Shown here piece after piece: positions 1 to 6,890 of a stretch of DNA of 13,612 bases (position 1 is its first letter; each line of letters starts with the position of its first letter). Position numbers and translations under genes: made by a program. The notes below the pieces were generated by a model that saw nothing but the letters and a program-made list of their open reading frames with translations, was not told the DNA's origin and made no database searches. Source of the stretch: JBLNBQ01 sp050260095 (lineage in GTDB: Bacteria; Bacillota; UBA5301; DYFA01); contig JBLNBQ010000071.1 of NCBI GenBank assembly GCA_050260095.1, positions 1 to 13,612 on the forward strand. The letters are read 5' to 3'.

Positions 1-1
1 C

Positions 2-94
2 GGAGAGGTACCCAAGCAGGTTGAAGGGGACGGTTTGCTAAACCGTTAGTAGGAGTTTATCCTAGCGCGGGTTCGAATCCCGCCCTCTCCGCCA
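2..94 (+). tRNA. tRNA-Ser (anticodon GCU)
   Basis: A full cloverleaf with the long variable arm of class II tRNAs. The 7-bp acceptor stem pairs 2-8 with 84-90, followed by discriminator G at 91 and an encoded CCA at 92-94. The anticodon stem 30-34/42-46 encloses a 7-base loop with GCT at 37-39, so it reads AGC/AGU serine codons. The variable arm forms a 5-bp stem (TAGGA...TCCTA), and the T arm carries the usual TTCGAAT loop. A G discriminator and a long variable arm are both typical of serine tRNAs. Its promoter lies outside the window. Confidence 0.96.
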
Positions 95-111
95 CTCTCA
101 AGACAAGGTTT

Positions 112-149
112 GACCCTCCACCGTCTGCGGTGCGAGGGTCATTTTCTTT
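112..149 (+). terminator. Rho-independent terminator after tRNA-Ser
   Basis: GACCCTC at 112-118 pairs with GAGGGTC at 134-140. The stem continues with CACCG (119-123) against CGGTG (128-132), with one bulged C and a TCTG loop. A T-rich stretch follows at 142-149. It lies 17 bases after the encoded CCA and probably ends the tRNA transcript. The opposite strand has no T run, so it serves the plus strand mainly. Confidence 0.8.
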
Positions 150-166
150 GTGGCTCGGGGCAGCGC

Positions 167-1216
167 CTAAGGCAAAGGATAGTACTCGTCGGCCGCCACG
201 ATCGTCCCGTCATCCGGGCAGGTCAAGGTCTCACCCCGCCGCCGGCCTTCCGTCACGCGCACGGTGGTGTGGTGCCGGGTGGCGCCGACCACCTCGCCGA
301 CCTCGCCAGTGTCGAGGCGCACGACGGTGCCCAGCGTGTAAGGGGCGATCACCTGGGTGACTGCCTTCACGCAGTCCGGGTCGTACCGGCGCGGCGCCTC
401 GGCCCTGAGGACCTCGGTTGCCTTGTGCGGCACCATAGCCCGGGAGTAGACCCGGTCGGAGGTCATGGCGTCGAGCGAGTCGGCGACCGCCACGATCTTG
501 GCCAGGAAGACCGTTTCGTTCGCCTGGAGTCCCCGGGGATACCCGGTCCCGTCGCACCGCTCGTGGTGCTGGTAGGCGACGTGGGCCGCCAGCGGGCTGA
601 ACCGGTCGCGCAGGAGATGGTACCCGCGCTCCGGGTGCGACTTGACCTGCGAGAACTCCTCGGCGGTGAGCGAGCCCGGCTTGTTCAGGATCTCGCTGGG
701 GACGAAGATCTTGCCCAGATCGTGCAGGAGCGCCCCCACACCGAGGTTCAGCAGGTCGGCCCGGGAGAGGCCCAGGTTGAGCCCGGCCAGAAGCGAGAGG
801 ATGCAGGTGTTCACCGAATGGCCGAAGGTGTAGGCATCGAACGACCGGACTTCCAGCGCGTTGATGAGCACGTCCTGGTTGCCCGTCACCTCGTCGAGCA
901 GAGCGGTCACCGAGGCGCTCACTTCGCTCAGCCCATCGGACGAGAGGCCGCCGACAGAGACCTGGGCGGCGAGCCGTTGCAGCACCGACTGCGCCCTTAG
1001 CCGCGTGGCCATGCGCACCGGCTCCACCAGGGTGAAGTCGTCATCTTCGCCGGCGGACCGGATATAGAGGGCAGGATAACCGAGTTGTTTGAGCCGGACG
1101 ATGTACCTCGCGGTGAGGGTGGTGCCGGCGGTGAGCAAGACGTTCCCGTTCGACCCGTAGACGGTGCGACCCAGGATCATGCCGGGGACAACGCAGGCGA
1201 GTGGCAGGTACCGCAT
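167..1216 (-). CDS. HD-GYP domain cyclic-di-GMP phosphodiesterase
   Basis: A soluble 349-residue protein predicted to hydrolyse the second messenger cyclic-di-GMP. The HD-GYP core spans about residues 115-295: H133, the HD pair at 165-166 (HDLGK), H194 (SHPERG), HH at 217-218, the signature ERCDGTGYP at 219-227, and D246 in the ADSLDAMTSDRVY helix. All metal ligands and the GYP loop that I can place are present, so it should be active. Residues 1-60 form a short N-terminal domain of the kind seen in Bacillota HD-GYP proteins, not a receiver domain. About 55 residues after the core look beta-rich (GTVVRLDTGEVGEVVG). The frame is open 21 codons further upstream, but ATG at 1216 has GGAGG six bases before it, so I start there. 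The gene stands alone and diverges from the CPBP protease. The input signal is not evident. Confidence 0.93.
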   Translation of the reverse strand: MRYLPLACVVPGMILGRTVYGSNGNVLLTAGTTLTARYIVRLKQLGYPALYIRSAGEDDDFTLVEPVRMATRLRAQSVLQRLAAQVSVGGLSSDGLSEVSASVTALLDEVTGNQDVLINALEVRSFDAYTFGHSVNTCILSLLAGLNLGLSRADLLNLGVGALLHDLGKIFVPSEILNKPGSLTAEEFSQVKSHPERGYHLLRDRFSPLAAHVAYQHHERCDGTGYPRGLQANETVFLAKIVAVADSLDAMTSDRVYSRAMVPHKATEVLRAEAPRRYDPDCVKAVTQVIAPYTLGTVVRLDTGEVGEVVGATRHHTTVRVTEGRRRGETLTCPDDGTIVAADEYYPLP

Positions 1217-1250
1217 GTCGTGCCTCCAACCTTCGTGCCGATGAACTGCG

Positions 1251-1279
1251 AATAGCGCGAAGCGCGGATTTTTGCTCAA
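1251..1279 (-). promoter_or_regulatory. Possible sigma-70-type promoter of the HD-GYP gene
   Basis: On the minus strand, TTGAGC (1279-1274) and GCTATT (1256-1251) are 17 bases apart and lie 34 bases before the ATG at 1216. The -35 matches consensus at four of six positions and the -10 is weak. A small inverted repeat, GCGC-GAA-GCGC, lies inside the spacer. The rest of the 161-bp divergent gap to the CPBP gene shows nothing else I can support. Confidence 0.3.
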
Positions 1280-1377
1280 TTCGGCGCGGAACCACCCATT
1301 CCTGCCGGGGGGTTTCGACGGTGACAGGAGGGGCCGGCGGCGCGCTGGTGAATAGAGGGGCAGGGAGGTGAGGCGCC

Positions 1378-1917
1378 GTGGGCGGACCGCGGCTTCTGGG
1401 GCTCGCAGCCGCTTTTCAGGTGCTGCTCATCGGGGCCGGCGAGGCCTTACTCCGCTTGACCGGGCGGGGGAGCGTGGTGGCCGGCCTGGTTCCCGGGCTG
1501 CCCTGGAACCTGATCCTGGGGACCGGCGCCGCCGCTGGCCTGGTGGTGGCGGTTCTGGTCTTCGGGCTCTACCGGCTGGTGCCCGTCTATGCGGCGGCGA
1601 TCCGGCCGGTCGTCCAGCTCTTCCGCCAATTTCCCGGCGGCTGGCTGTGGGTGGTGGCTGCGCTGTCGCCCGTGGGCGAGGAGGCGTTCTTCCGGGGGGC
1701 GCTCCAACCGCTGCTGGGGCTCTTCGGGGCGGCCTTGGTCTTCGGCGTCCTGCACACAGGCTTTCGCCGGAGCAACCTGGCCTATGGACTCACTGCGGCC
1801 GCGGCTGGCTGCCTCTTCGGCCTGGCTTTCCAGTACACAGGGGAACTCTGGGCGCCGGTCGTGGCCCACGCCTTGTACAACACCCTGGCGGCGTGGATGA
1901 TCTGCCGGTTGCCTTGA
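1378..1917 (+). CDS. CPBP-family intramembrane glutamic endopeptidase (CAAX/Abi type)
   Basis: A 179-residue polytopic membrane protein of the CPBP (Rce1/Abi) family, membrane proteases or putative proteases that process prenylated proteins, bacteriocin-related peptides or unknown targets. The conserved motifs are present in order: motif 1 EEAFFRG at 101-107 (E101, E102, R106), motif 2 with H126 (FGVLHTG), and motif 3 HALYN at 164-168. Hydrophobic segments lie at about 5-22, 42-66, 88-100, 110-126, 135-151 and 155-175. GTG at 1378 is the start, with GGGAGGTG seven bases upstream. Length is short but normal for bacterial members. It sits alone between a divergent HD-GYP gene and tRNA-Arg, so context gives no substrate. 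The family is clear; the target is unknown. Confidence 0.88.
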   Translation: MGGPRLLGLAAAFQVLLIGAGEALLRLTGRGSVVAGLVPGLPWNLILGTGAAAGLVVAVLVFGLYRLVPVYAAAIRPVVQLFRQFPGGWLWVVAALSPVGEEAFFRGALQPLLGLFGAALVFGVLHTGFRRSNLAYGLTAAAAGCLFGLAFQYTGELWAPVVAHALYNTLAAWMICRLP

Positions 1918-1942
1918 CTTCTCCTCCGTCATCTGCTATTAT
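1914..1942 (+). promoter_or_regulatory. Strong sigma-70 promoter for tRNA-Arg
   Basis: TTGACT at 1914-1919 and TATTAT at 1937-1942 are separated by exactly 17 bases, close to the full housekeeping consensus. The -10 ends 40 bases before the mature tRNA. The -35 includes the TGA stop of the preceding CPBP gene (1915-1917), so the two functions share bases. It is the best promoter match in the window. Confidence 0.85.
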
Positions 1943-1982
1943 GATTGTTGCCGCTGCGTCGCAAGACGCCGGACAAAAGAGT

Positions 1983-2059
1983 GCGCCCGTAGCTCAGTGG
2001 ATCAGAGCACTTGGCTACGGACCAAGGGGTCAGGGGTTCGAATCCCTTCGGGCGCGCCA
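1983..2059 (+). tRNA. tRNA-Arg (anticodon ACG)
   Basis: The 7-bp acceptor stem GCGCCCG (1983-1989) pairs with CGGGCGC (2049-2055), followed by discriminator G and encoded CCA at 2057-2059. The D arm carries the familiar GCTCAGTGGATCAGAGC pattern. The anticodon stem 2010-2014/2022-2026 encloses ACG at 2017-2019. A34 would be deaminated to inosine by TadA in most bacteria, so it reads CGU, CGC and CGA. It is 77 bases long, with its own promoter upstream and terminator downstream, so it is a single-gene unit. Confidence 0.97.
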
Positions 2060-2073
2060 CTTCTGACATACCA

Positions 2074-2109
2074 GCCTCGGGCTGCTGCAGCGGCCCGGGG
2101 CGTTTTTTT
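2074..2109 (+). terminator. Rho-independent terminator after tRNA-Arg
   Basis: GCCTCGGGC (2074-2082) pairs with GCCCGGGGC (2093-2101) with one T-G wobble. A run of seven T follows at 2103-2109. It is a textbook intrinsic terminator 15 bases after the tRNA. The oppositely oriented oxidoreductase gene stops only ten bases further on. On the minus strand the same hairpin has no T run after it, so any help in ending that transcript would be weak. Confidence 0.93.
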
Positions 2110-2118
2110 CAGCGCGCC

Positions 2119-3645
2119 TCACCGGGCCTCCCGGGTGATCAGGTCGGCCACCAGCCGCGCCGACAGGGCGGCCGACGGGACGCCGCCGATCCGGTACGTC
2201 CAGTGCCCCGCCTGGAAGAGGCCGGGGACGGGGGTCGTGTAGCGCCCGGCCGGGCTCTTGATGGGCGTCAGGCGGGGGTCCCAGGTCCAGCCGGCCGTAG
2301 CTCCCTCGCTGTTCAGCGTGTAGCGTTCGTGGGTCAGCGGGGTGGCCGCCTCCCGGATCACGATGTGTTCCGTGAGAGCGGGGATGACCTGCTCGGCGGT
2401 GTACATCACTTGCCGGGCGACGTGTTCCTTGAGCGCCCGGTATTCGGCGGTCCGCTCCCCGTGCGGCCCTGTTCCCCAGCGGTCCATCCACTGATAAGAC
2501 GACATCACCTGCAGGATCACCGACGAACACCCCTCTGGGGCGAGCGTGGGATCGGTCAGCGTCGGCGAGCTTATCTCCACCCAACGGGAGGCGTGCCAGT
2601 TCCGGTCGCGTTCGCCCTCCGGCAGGGGGACGGCCCGCGGCTGGACGAAGACGTGGTGGGTCTGCAGGTGCTGCCGGAGGACGGCGGGAGGGAGGTCGAG
2701 CCCCAGGAAGACGCTGAAGATGGCATCCGAGACGGGCGACTGGGCGGTCTCCGCAGCGTGCTCGGGCGGGACGGTCCCCTCCGGAAGGAGTTCCTGCACG
2801 AGGCGCCGGTAGTCCCCGGCGGAGACGACGAAGCGGGCCGGGATAGTCTCGCCTCCGGCGGTGGTCACCCCGGCCGCCCTGGCGCCCTCCACCTCCACCC
2901 GGACGACCCGCGTCCTCAAGCGCAACTCCGCGCCGTGTTCCACGTAGCTTCGGGCGAGCAGGTCGACGAAGCCTTGGAGCCCGCCCATCGGATACCAATA
3001 GTCGTAGATCCAGGTGGCCCACGCTCCTGCCGTCGAGGCGGCGGAGGAGCCGCGGTAACCGAATCTGCCGAAGAAGTCGCTGAGGAGCGGGTTGGAGAGG
3101 TGGCGCCGCGCCAGTTCGAGCCCCGGGGTCTGCAGCGCCTCCGTCATCCGCCGCATGACTGTGGGCTGCGTGAGGAGCATTCGGGCGAACCCCCAAAGGC
3201 GCGCCGCACCGGTGAGCAGGAGCGGGTTCGGCCGCTCCATCCAGGAGAGCACGCCCTGGGCCAGGATTTCCAGCTCGGCGAAGTAGGCGTCGAGTTCCGC
3301 CGCCGAGTCGGGGAAGGCCTCCGCCACTGCCCGCTTCACCTGCGCCAGCGAATCGACCTTGAAGTCGGCCCACGGCGTCACCCAGCGGTAGTCTGCCCGC
3401 ATGAACTTGAGCTGCGGCAGAAGGCCGAGTTCCTTGAGGATGGGGAAGACGATGCCGGAGGAGCCGAACGACTGGTCGCCGCCGTCGAAGTAGAACCCCT
3501 GGCGCGCGAACCCGCACACGCATCCGCCTGGCCGGACGTGCTGTTCGAGCAGGACCGTCTTGAAGCCGCGGCGGGCCAGGTAGTTGCCGGTCAACAGCCC
3601 GCCGACGCCGGCACCGATGATCGCCACGTCATACTGGCCGGGCAT
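2119..3645 (-). CDS. FAD-dependent oxidoreductase, phytoene desaturase (CrtI/COG1233) family
   Basis: A 508-residue flavoprotein of the CrtI-like amine oxidase superfamily, which covers phytoene desaturases, carotenoid isomerases and retinol saturases. The N-terminal dinucleotide fold is clear: DVAIIGAGVGG at 6-16 and the ribose-binding E34 followed by RPGG at 38-41. The mid-protein family hallmark YPMGGLQGFVDLLA lies at 218-231, followed by a beta strand LRLRTRVVRV. The C-terminal FAD contact GLFQAGHWTYRIGGVPSAALSA lies at 475-496. No membrane segment or signal peptide is seen. The length is normal. ATG at 3645 follows GGGGAGGG by about seven bases. The kinase gene ends only 23 bases upstream on the same strand, so the two are likely cotranscribed. 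No other carotenoid genes are in view, so I do not assign a substrate; many bacterial members act outside carotenoid synthesis. Confidence 0.88.
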   Translation of the reverse strand: MPGQYDVAIIGAGVGGLLTGNYLARRGFKTVLLEQHVRPGGCVCGFARQGFYFDGGDQSFGSSGIVFPILKELGLLPQLKFMRADYRWVTPWADFKVDSLAQVKRAVAEAFPDSAAELDAYFAELEILAQGVLSWMERPNPLLLTGAARLWGFARMLLTQPTVMRRMTEALQTPGLELARRHLSNPLLSDFFGRFGYRGSSAASTAGAWATWIYDYWYPMGGLQGFVDLLARSYVEHGAELRLRTRVVRVEVEGARAAGVTTAGGETIPARFVVSAGDYRRLVQELLPEGTVPPEHAAETAQSPVSDAIFSVFLGLDLPPAVLRQHLQTHHVFVQPRAVPLPEGERDRNWHASRWVEISSPTLTDPTLAPEGCSSVILQVMSSYQWMDRWGTGPHGERTAEYRALKEHVARQVMYTAEQVIPALTEHIVIREAATPLTHERYTLNSEGATAGWTWDPRLTPIKSPAGRYTTPVPGLFQAGHWTYRIGGVPSAALSARLVADLITREAR

Positions 3646-3668
3646 CGTCGATCCCTCCCCGCCCCTGT

Positions 3669-5078
3669 TCAGTTTGCCCGGGGAAAGCGCATCCGCACCG
3701 TGGTGCCGCCGCCTGGGGGGCTCTCGAGTTCGAGTTCCCCGCCGTGGAAGTCGACCACGATCTGGTGGACGACCGAGAGCCCCAGGCCGATGCCGCCTTC
3801 CTTCGTGGTGTAGAACGGCTCGTAGAGGTGCTCCCGGATGTGGGCGGGCAGCCCAGGACCGTCGTCGGAGACGGCCAATTCGACCAGTTCGCCCACCGGC
3901 GCCACCCTCAATTCTATGCGGCCGCCCCGCGGCCCCAGCGCTTCGATGCTGTTGTTGAGCACGTTGACCAGCGCCTGCCGGAGCAGGCGCTGGTCGGCGT
4001 TGGCGAGCGGCGGCTCCGGGGCTTCGGCGATCTCCAGCACGATCCGGTTCTGTTCGAGCTGGGTGGTGAGCATCCGCGCCACTTGCGACGCCACTTCCAC
4101 CAGGTTGACCGGCCCGGGGTCGCCTTTGGCCGGCAACGACAGGTTGAGCAGTTCGGTGATGAGGCTGTTGGTCGCGTCGACCTGTTGCTGGATCTGCGCG
4201 AAGAGGCGGGCCGACTCGGAATCGGTGGTGGAGACCGCTCCCATCTGGGCCGTGCAGCGGATGAGGGCGAGGCAGTTGCGGAACTCATGCGTCGTCTTGG
4301 CCGCCAACTCCCCCACGGCGTGCAGCTGCCAGGCCCGAGCCAGCGTCTCCCGGGTTTTGACTTCCCGGCTCACGTCGCGGGCGACCGTCAGGGCGCCCAT
4401 GGGGGTGCCGCCCCGGTCGAACACCGGCGTGGTGAAGATGTCGATGAAGGTCGGTCCGCTGGAGAGCGGCCAGCGCACGGTTTGGTGGCGGATCCGGCCG
4501 TCGGCGAGGCTCTTCAGGGCGCGCAGTTGGTAGGCCGGCGGGAAGAAGCCGGCCAGGTGCCGGCCGATAAGCGCTTCCCGGCTGCTCAGTCCGAGCCAGC
4601 TAGCAACCGTCTCGTTGGCTTCGACGACGGTGCCGTCGCGGTCGATCAGATGGACCGCCAGGTTGGGATGGTGGAAGAGCGCCTCCTGCATGCCCTCCGC
4701 CCGGATCTCCCGCGTGACCGGCAGGCCGACCGTCATTGTTCCCAGGAACTTCTCGCCGGAATAGAGCGGGATGGCCGTGGTGTGGACCCATTCCCGGTCG
4801 CGGTGGCGCGCCTCGGTGAAATGGATCAGTTCGTACACGGGTTGGCGGGTCCGGGACGCCCGGATGAGGGGGGATTTGTCCCCTAGGTACAGGAAGTCGA
4901 GGACGGGCCGCCCCCGGGCCTGCTCCGGGGTGGTGTTCCAGAACTCGGCCAATTCGCCGTTGAGGGCCACCAGCCGTTCCTCGGTGTCGATGAGCGATGC
5001 CTGGAAGCCGCTGATGCTCCGCACGATGGAGGCGAGCTCCGCCAGAAACGAGGATCGATCGGTCTTGACGGGGGCCAA
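3669..5078 (-). CDS. Soluble two-PAS sensor histidine kinase (NtrB-like), orphan
   Basis: A cytoplasmic sensor kinase with no transmembrane segment. Numbered from the GTG two codons upstream, a PAS domain covers about 20-125 and a second about 133-245. A short linker leads to the phosphoacceptor helix, with the site H266 in HEFRNCLAL, close to the HE(I/F)RNPL form of NtrB/Kin kinases. The ATPase domain has the N box NVLNNSIEAL (374-383), G1 DDGPGLP (407-413), F box FYTTK (424-428) and G2 GIGLGL (431-436), so catalysis should be intact. I place the start at TTG 5078, nine bases after AAGGAGG; GTG at 5084 is in frame but only three bases from it. No response regulator lies nearby. The oxidoreductase gene follows 23 bases downstream. 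Two PAS domains suggest a small-molecule, redox or haem/flavin input, but no cofactor residue can be named. Confidence 0.92.
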   Translation of the reverse strand: MAPVKTDRSSFLAELASIVRSISGFQASLIDTEERLVALNGELAEFWNTTPEQARGRPVLDFLYLGDKSPLIRASRTRQPVYELIHFTEARHRDREWVHTTAIPLYSGEKFLGTMTVGLPVTREIRAEGMQEALFHHPNLAVHLIDRDGTVVEANETVASWLGLSSREALIGRHLAGFFPPAYQLRALKSLADGRIRHQTVRWPLSSGPTFIDIFTTPVFDRGGTPMGALTVARDVSREVKTRETLARAWQLHAVGELAAKTTHEFRNCLALIRCTAQMGAVSTTDSESARLFAQIQQQVDATNSLITELLNLSLPAKGDPGPVNLVEVASQVARMLTTQLEQNRIVLEIAEAPEPPLANADQRLLRQALVNVLNNSIEALGPRGGRIELRVAPVGELVELAVSDDGPGLPAHIREHLYEPFYTTKEGGIGLGLSVVHQIVVDFHGGELELESPPGGGTTVRMRFPRAN

Positions 5079-5087
5079 GCACACTCA

Positions 5088-5094
5088 CCTCCTT
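5088..5094 (-). promoter_or_regulatory. Ribosome binding site deciding the kinase start
   Basis: AAGGAGG on the minus strand, extended to AAGGAGGTGA, a near-perfect match to the 16S anti-SD. The in-frame GTG at 5084 is three bases away, too close for normal initiation. TTG at 5078 is nine bases away. The ATG at 5097 precedes the site and is in another frame. Confidence 0.7.
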
Positions 5095-5099
5095 CATCT

Positions 5100-5240
5100 A
5101 TGTACGACGGGTGGGAACAGTTTCCTGTCAATCCAGTTTACATGATGTCTGCAGGAATCGTTAGATTCTGAGGGAACTACTACCCATTCAGGCAGAGCGC
5201 CCAGCTTATGCTGGGGAGTAGGAAGGAGCGGAGTTGAGTA
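5100..5240 (+). promoter_or_regulatory. Divergent control region between the kinase and the Dpp-like operon
   Basis: This gap must hold promoters in both directions. Candidate elements are weak: plus-strand TTTACA at 5137-5142 with poor -10 choices near 5162-5167, and minus-strand TTGACA at 5131-5126 without a good -10 at 16-18 bases. An imperfect inverted repeat, GAATC-GTTA-GATTC, lies at 5155-5168 and could be an operator. I cannot fix a transcription start for either gene. Confidence 0.35.
5177..5221 (+). promoter_or_regulatory. Leader hairpin(s) just before the dppA-like ribosome binding site
   Basis: CCCAGC (5200-5205) and GCTGGG (5210-5215) form a perfect 6-bp stem with a TTAT loop. 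Separately, CTACT (5177-5181) can pair with AGTAG (5217-5221), and with one bulged A this extends to CCC (5183-5185) against GGG (5214-5216). The extended form uses bases of the small hairpin, so the two exclude each other. The structure ends at the first base of GGAAGGAG (5221-5228). A translational control role is possible but unproven. Confidence 0.4.
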
Positions 5241-6818
5241 GTGAAGAGATCGGTACTCGTGTGTCTGGTGGCGGTCCTGGTGCTCGTGATGGGAGTCCCG
5301 GCGTTCGCGGCGAAGACGGGCGGCACCCTCGTCTACGGGCGGGGGGGCGACTCGAAGTCGCTCGACCCGGCCAACGTCACCGACGGTGAATCCCTCAAGG
5401 TGACCCGGCAGATTTTCGACGGACTGGTGCAGTTTTCCGCTCAGGACACCTCGGTCAAGCCGGCCCTGGCGACCTCCTGGGAAACGAGCAAAGATGGCCT
5501 GATCTGGACCTTCCACCTTCGCAAGGGCGTCAAGTTCCACGACGGCACCCCCTTCAACGCCGAAGCGGTCAAGTTCAACTTCGACCGGTGGCGGTTGAAG
5601 GACAACCCTTATCACAAGGGCGGCTCCTTCGACTACTGGGAGTCTATGTTCGGCGGTTTCCCGGGCGTCGTGAAGGACGTCAAGGTGGTCGACGACGCGA
5701 CGGTGCAGTTCACGCTCGCCCGGCCGCAGGCGCCGTTCCTGGCCAACCTGGCGATGCAGTCGTTCGCCATCGCCAGCCCGGAAGCGGTCAAGAAGCACAT
5801 CGATGACCTCGGCAATCACCCGGTCGGCACCGGCCCGTTCAAGTTCGTCCGGTGGGACCACGGCGACAAGGTCACGCTCGAGGCGAACAAGGAGTACTGG
5901 GGCGGGCGGCCGTACCTCGACAGGCTCATCTACCGCTCCATCCCCGACAACTCGGCCCGACTCATGGAGCTTCAGGCTGGCAACATCGACATCATGGACG
6001 GCATGAACCCCGACGACGTGAAGCTGGTCAAGGCGGACAAGAACCTGCAGTTGGTCCTCCGCCCGTCCTTCAACGTCGGCTATCTCGCGATGAACTTCGA
6101 CAAGAAGCCTTTCGACAACCTCAAGGTGCGCCTGGCGATCCAGAAGGCCATCAACAAGCAGGCGATCGTCGACGCGTTCTTCGCGGGTCTGGCCAAGCCG
6201 GCCAAGAACCCGATGCCGACCTCGCTCTGGGGCTACAACGACACGATCAAGGACTACGGCTACGACCCGGCCGGCGCCAAGAAGCTCCTGGCTGAGGCGG
6301 GCTTCCCGAACGGCTTCGAAACCACCCTCTGGGCGATGCCGGTCCCGCGGCCCTACATGCCGCAGCCGCAGAAGATCGCCGAAGCCATCCAGGCCGACCT
6401 GGCCAAGATCGGCGTGAAGGCGAAGATCGTCTCCTATGACTGGGCGACCTACCTCGACAAGACCATGAACGGCGAGCACGACATGGCGCTGCTCGGCTGG
6501 ACCGGCGATAACGGCGACCCTGACAACTTCCTCTACGTGCTGCTCGACAAGGACAGCGCGGTGAAGCCGGGTGCCAACAACATCTCCTTCTACCGGTCCG
6601 ACGCGCTGCACGACGTGCTCATCAAGGCGCAGGTCAGCTCCGATCAGAAGGAGCGGATCGCTCTGTACAAGAAGGCCCAGGTGATCATCCACAACGATGC
6701 CCCGATGGTGACCCTGGTCCACTCGACTCCCCCGATCGGGCTCAAGAAGCTGGTCCAGGGCTACATCCCGCACCCGACCGAGTCCGAGTCATTCCTCAAG
6801 GTCTGGCTGAACAAGTAA
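5241..6818 (+). CDS. dppA: DppA-like periplasmic peptide-binding protein (SBP family 5)
   Basis: A 525-residue extracellular solute-binding protein that captures di- or oligopeptides for an ABC importer. It resembles enterobacterial DppA closely along its length: FHLRKGVKFHDGTPF (91-105), ARPQAPFLANLAM (160-172), PVGTGPFKF (194-202), FNVGYLAMNFDKKP (277-290), SLWGYND (328-334), LWAMPVPRPYMP (363-374) and GWTGDNGDPDNF (419-430), the segment that in DppA contributes peptide N-terminus contacts. The leader (residues 1-24) has KR, a hydrophobic core and an AFA-A signal peptidase I site. There is no usable lipobox, which is unusual for a Gram-positive binding protein. Start GTG 5241 lies behind GGAAGGAG and a closer GGAG (5230-5233). 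It heads an operon with dppB and dppC. Ligand could also be haem precursors or oligopeptides; the family call is firm. Confidence 0.93.
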   Translation: MKRSVLVCLVAVLVLVMGVPAFAAKTGGTLVYGRGGDSKSLDPANVTDGESLKVTRQIFDGLVQFSAQDTSVKPALATSWETSKDGLIWTFHLRKGVKFHDGTPFNAEAVKFNFDRWRLKDNPYHKGGSFDYWESMFGGFPGVVKDVKVVDDATVQFTLARPQAPFLANLAMQSFAIASPEAVKKHIDDLGNHPVGTGPFKFVRWDHGDKVTLEANKEYWGGRPYLDRLIYRSIPDNSARLMELQAGNIDIMDGMNPDDVKLVKADKNLQLVLRPSFNVGYLAMNFDKKPFDNLKVRLAIQKAINKQAIVDAFFAGLAKPAKNPMPTSLWGYNDTIKDYGYDPAGAKKLLAEAGFPNGFETTLWAMPVPRPYMPQPQKIAEAIQADLAKIGVKAKIVSYDWATYLDKTMNGEHDMALLGWTGDNGDPDNFLYVLLDKDSAVKPGANNISFYRSDALHDVLIKAQVSSDQKERIALYKKAQVIIHNDAPMVTLVHSTPPIGLKKLVQGYIPHPTESESFLKVWLNK

Positions 6819-6838
6819 GGACGCGCAACCGACAGGCT

Positions 6839-6865
6839 GGGGGGCAGGCCGCAGGCCTGCTCCCC
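6839..6865 (+). repeat. Intercistronic hairpin between dppA and dppB
   Basis: The 12-base arms 6839-6850 and 6854-6865 pair fully, with one G-T wobble, around a GCA loop. No T run follows, and dppB starts 25 bases later. Such hairpins after binding-protein genes commonly block 3' exonucleases or cause partial termination, so the binding protein is made in excess over the permeases. That role is inferred from position and strength. Confidence 0.7.
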
Positions 6866-6890
6866 GCCTCTTCGTCAGGGGGGCTCCACG

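Noticed and set aside
1..150. tRNA-Ser as an integration (att) site for a mobile element
   Set aside because: No integrase gene, no repeated tRNA 3' end and no compositional break are visible in the window.
2011..3813. A 600-codon plus-strand open frame
   Set aside because: It lies antisense to the oxidoreductase, runs through tRNA-Arg and the terminator, shows low-complexity Arg/Gly/Pro composition and has no ribosome site. It is a by-product of high GC content.
5241..5264. Possible lipobox VLVC in the first eight residues of the DppA-like protein
   Set aside because: The cysteine would follow only seven residues, without the hydrophobic core needed before a lipobox; the AFA-A site further on is a proper cleavage site.
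5094..6773. A 559-codon minus-strand open frame opposite dppA
   Set aside because: The plus strand encodes a complete, well-conserved DppA; the antisense product is Arg/Val/Asp-rich with no recognisable motif.
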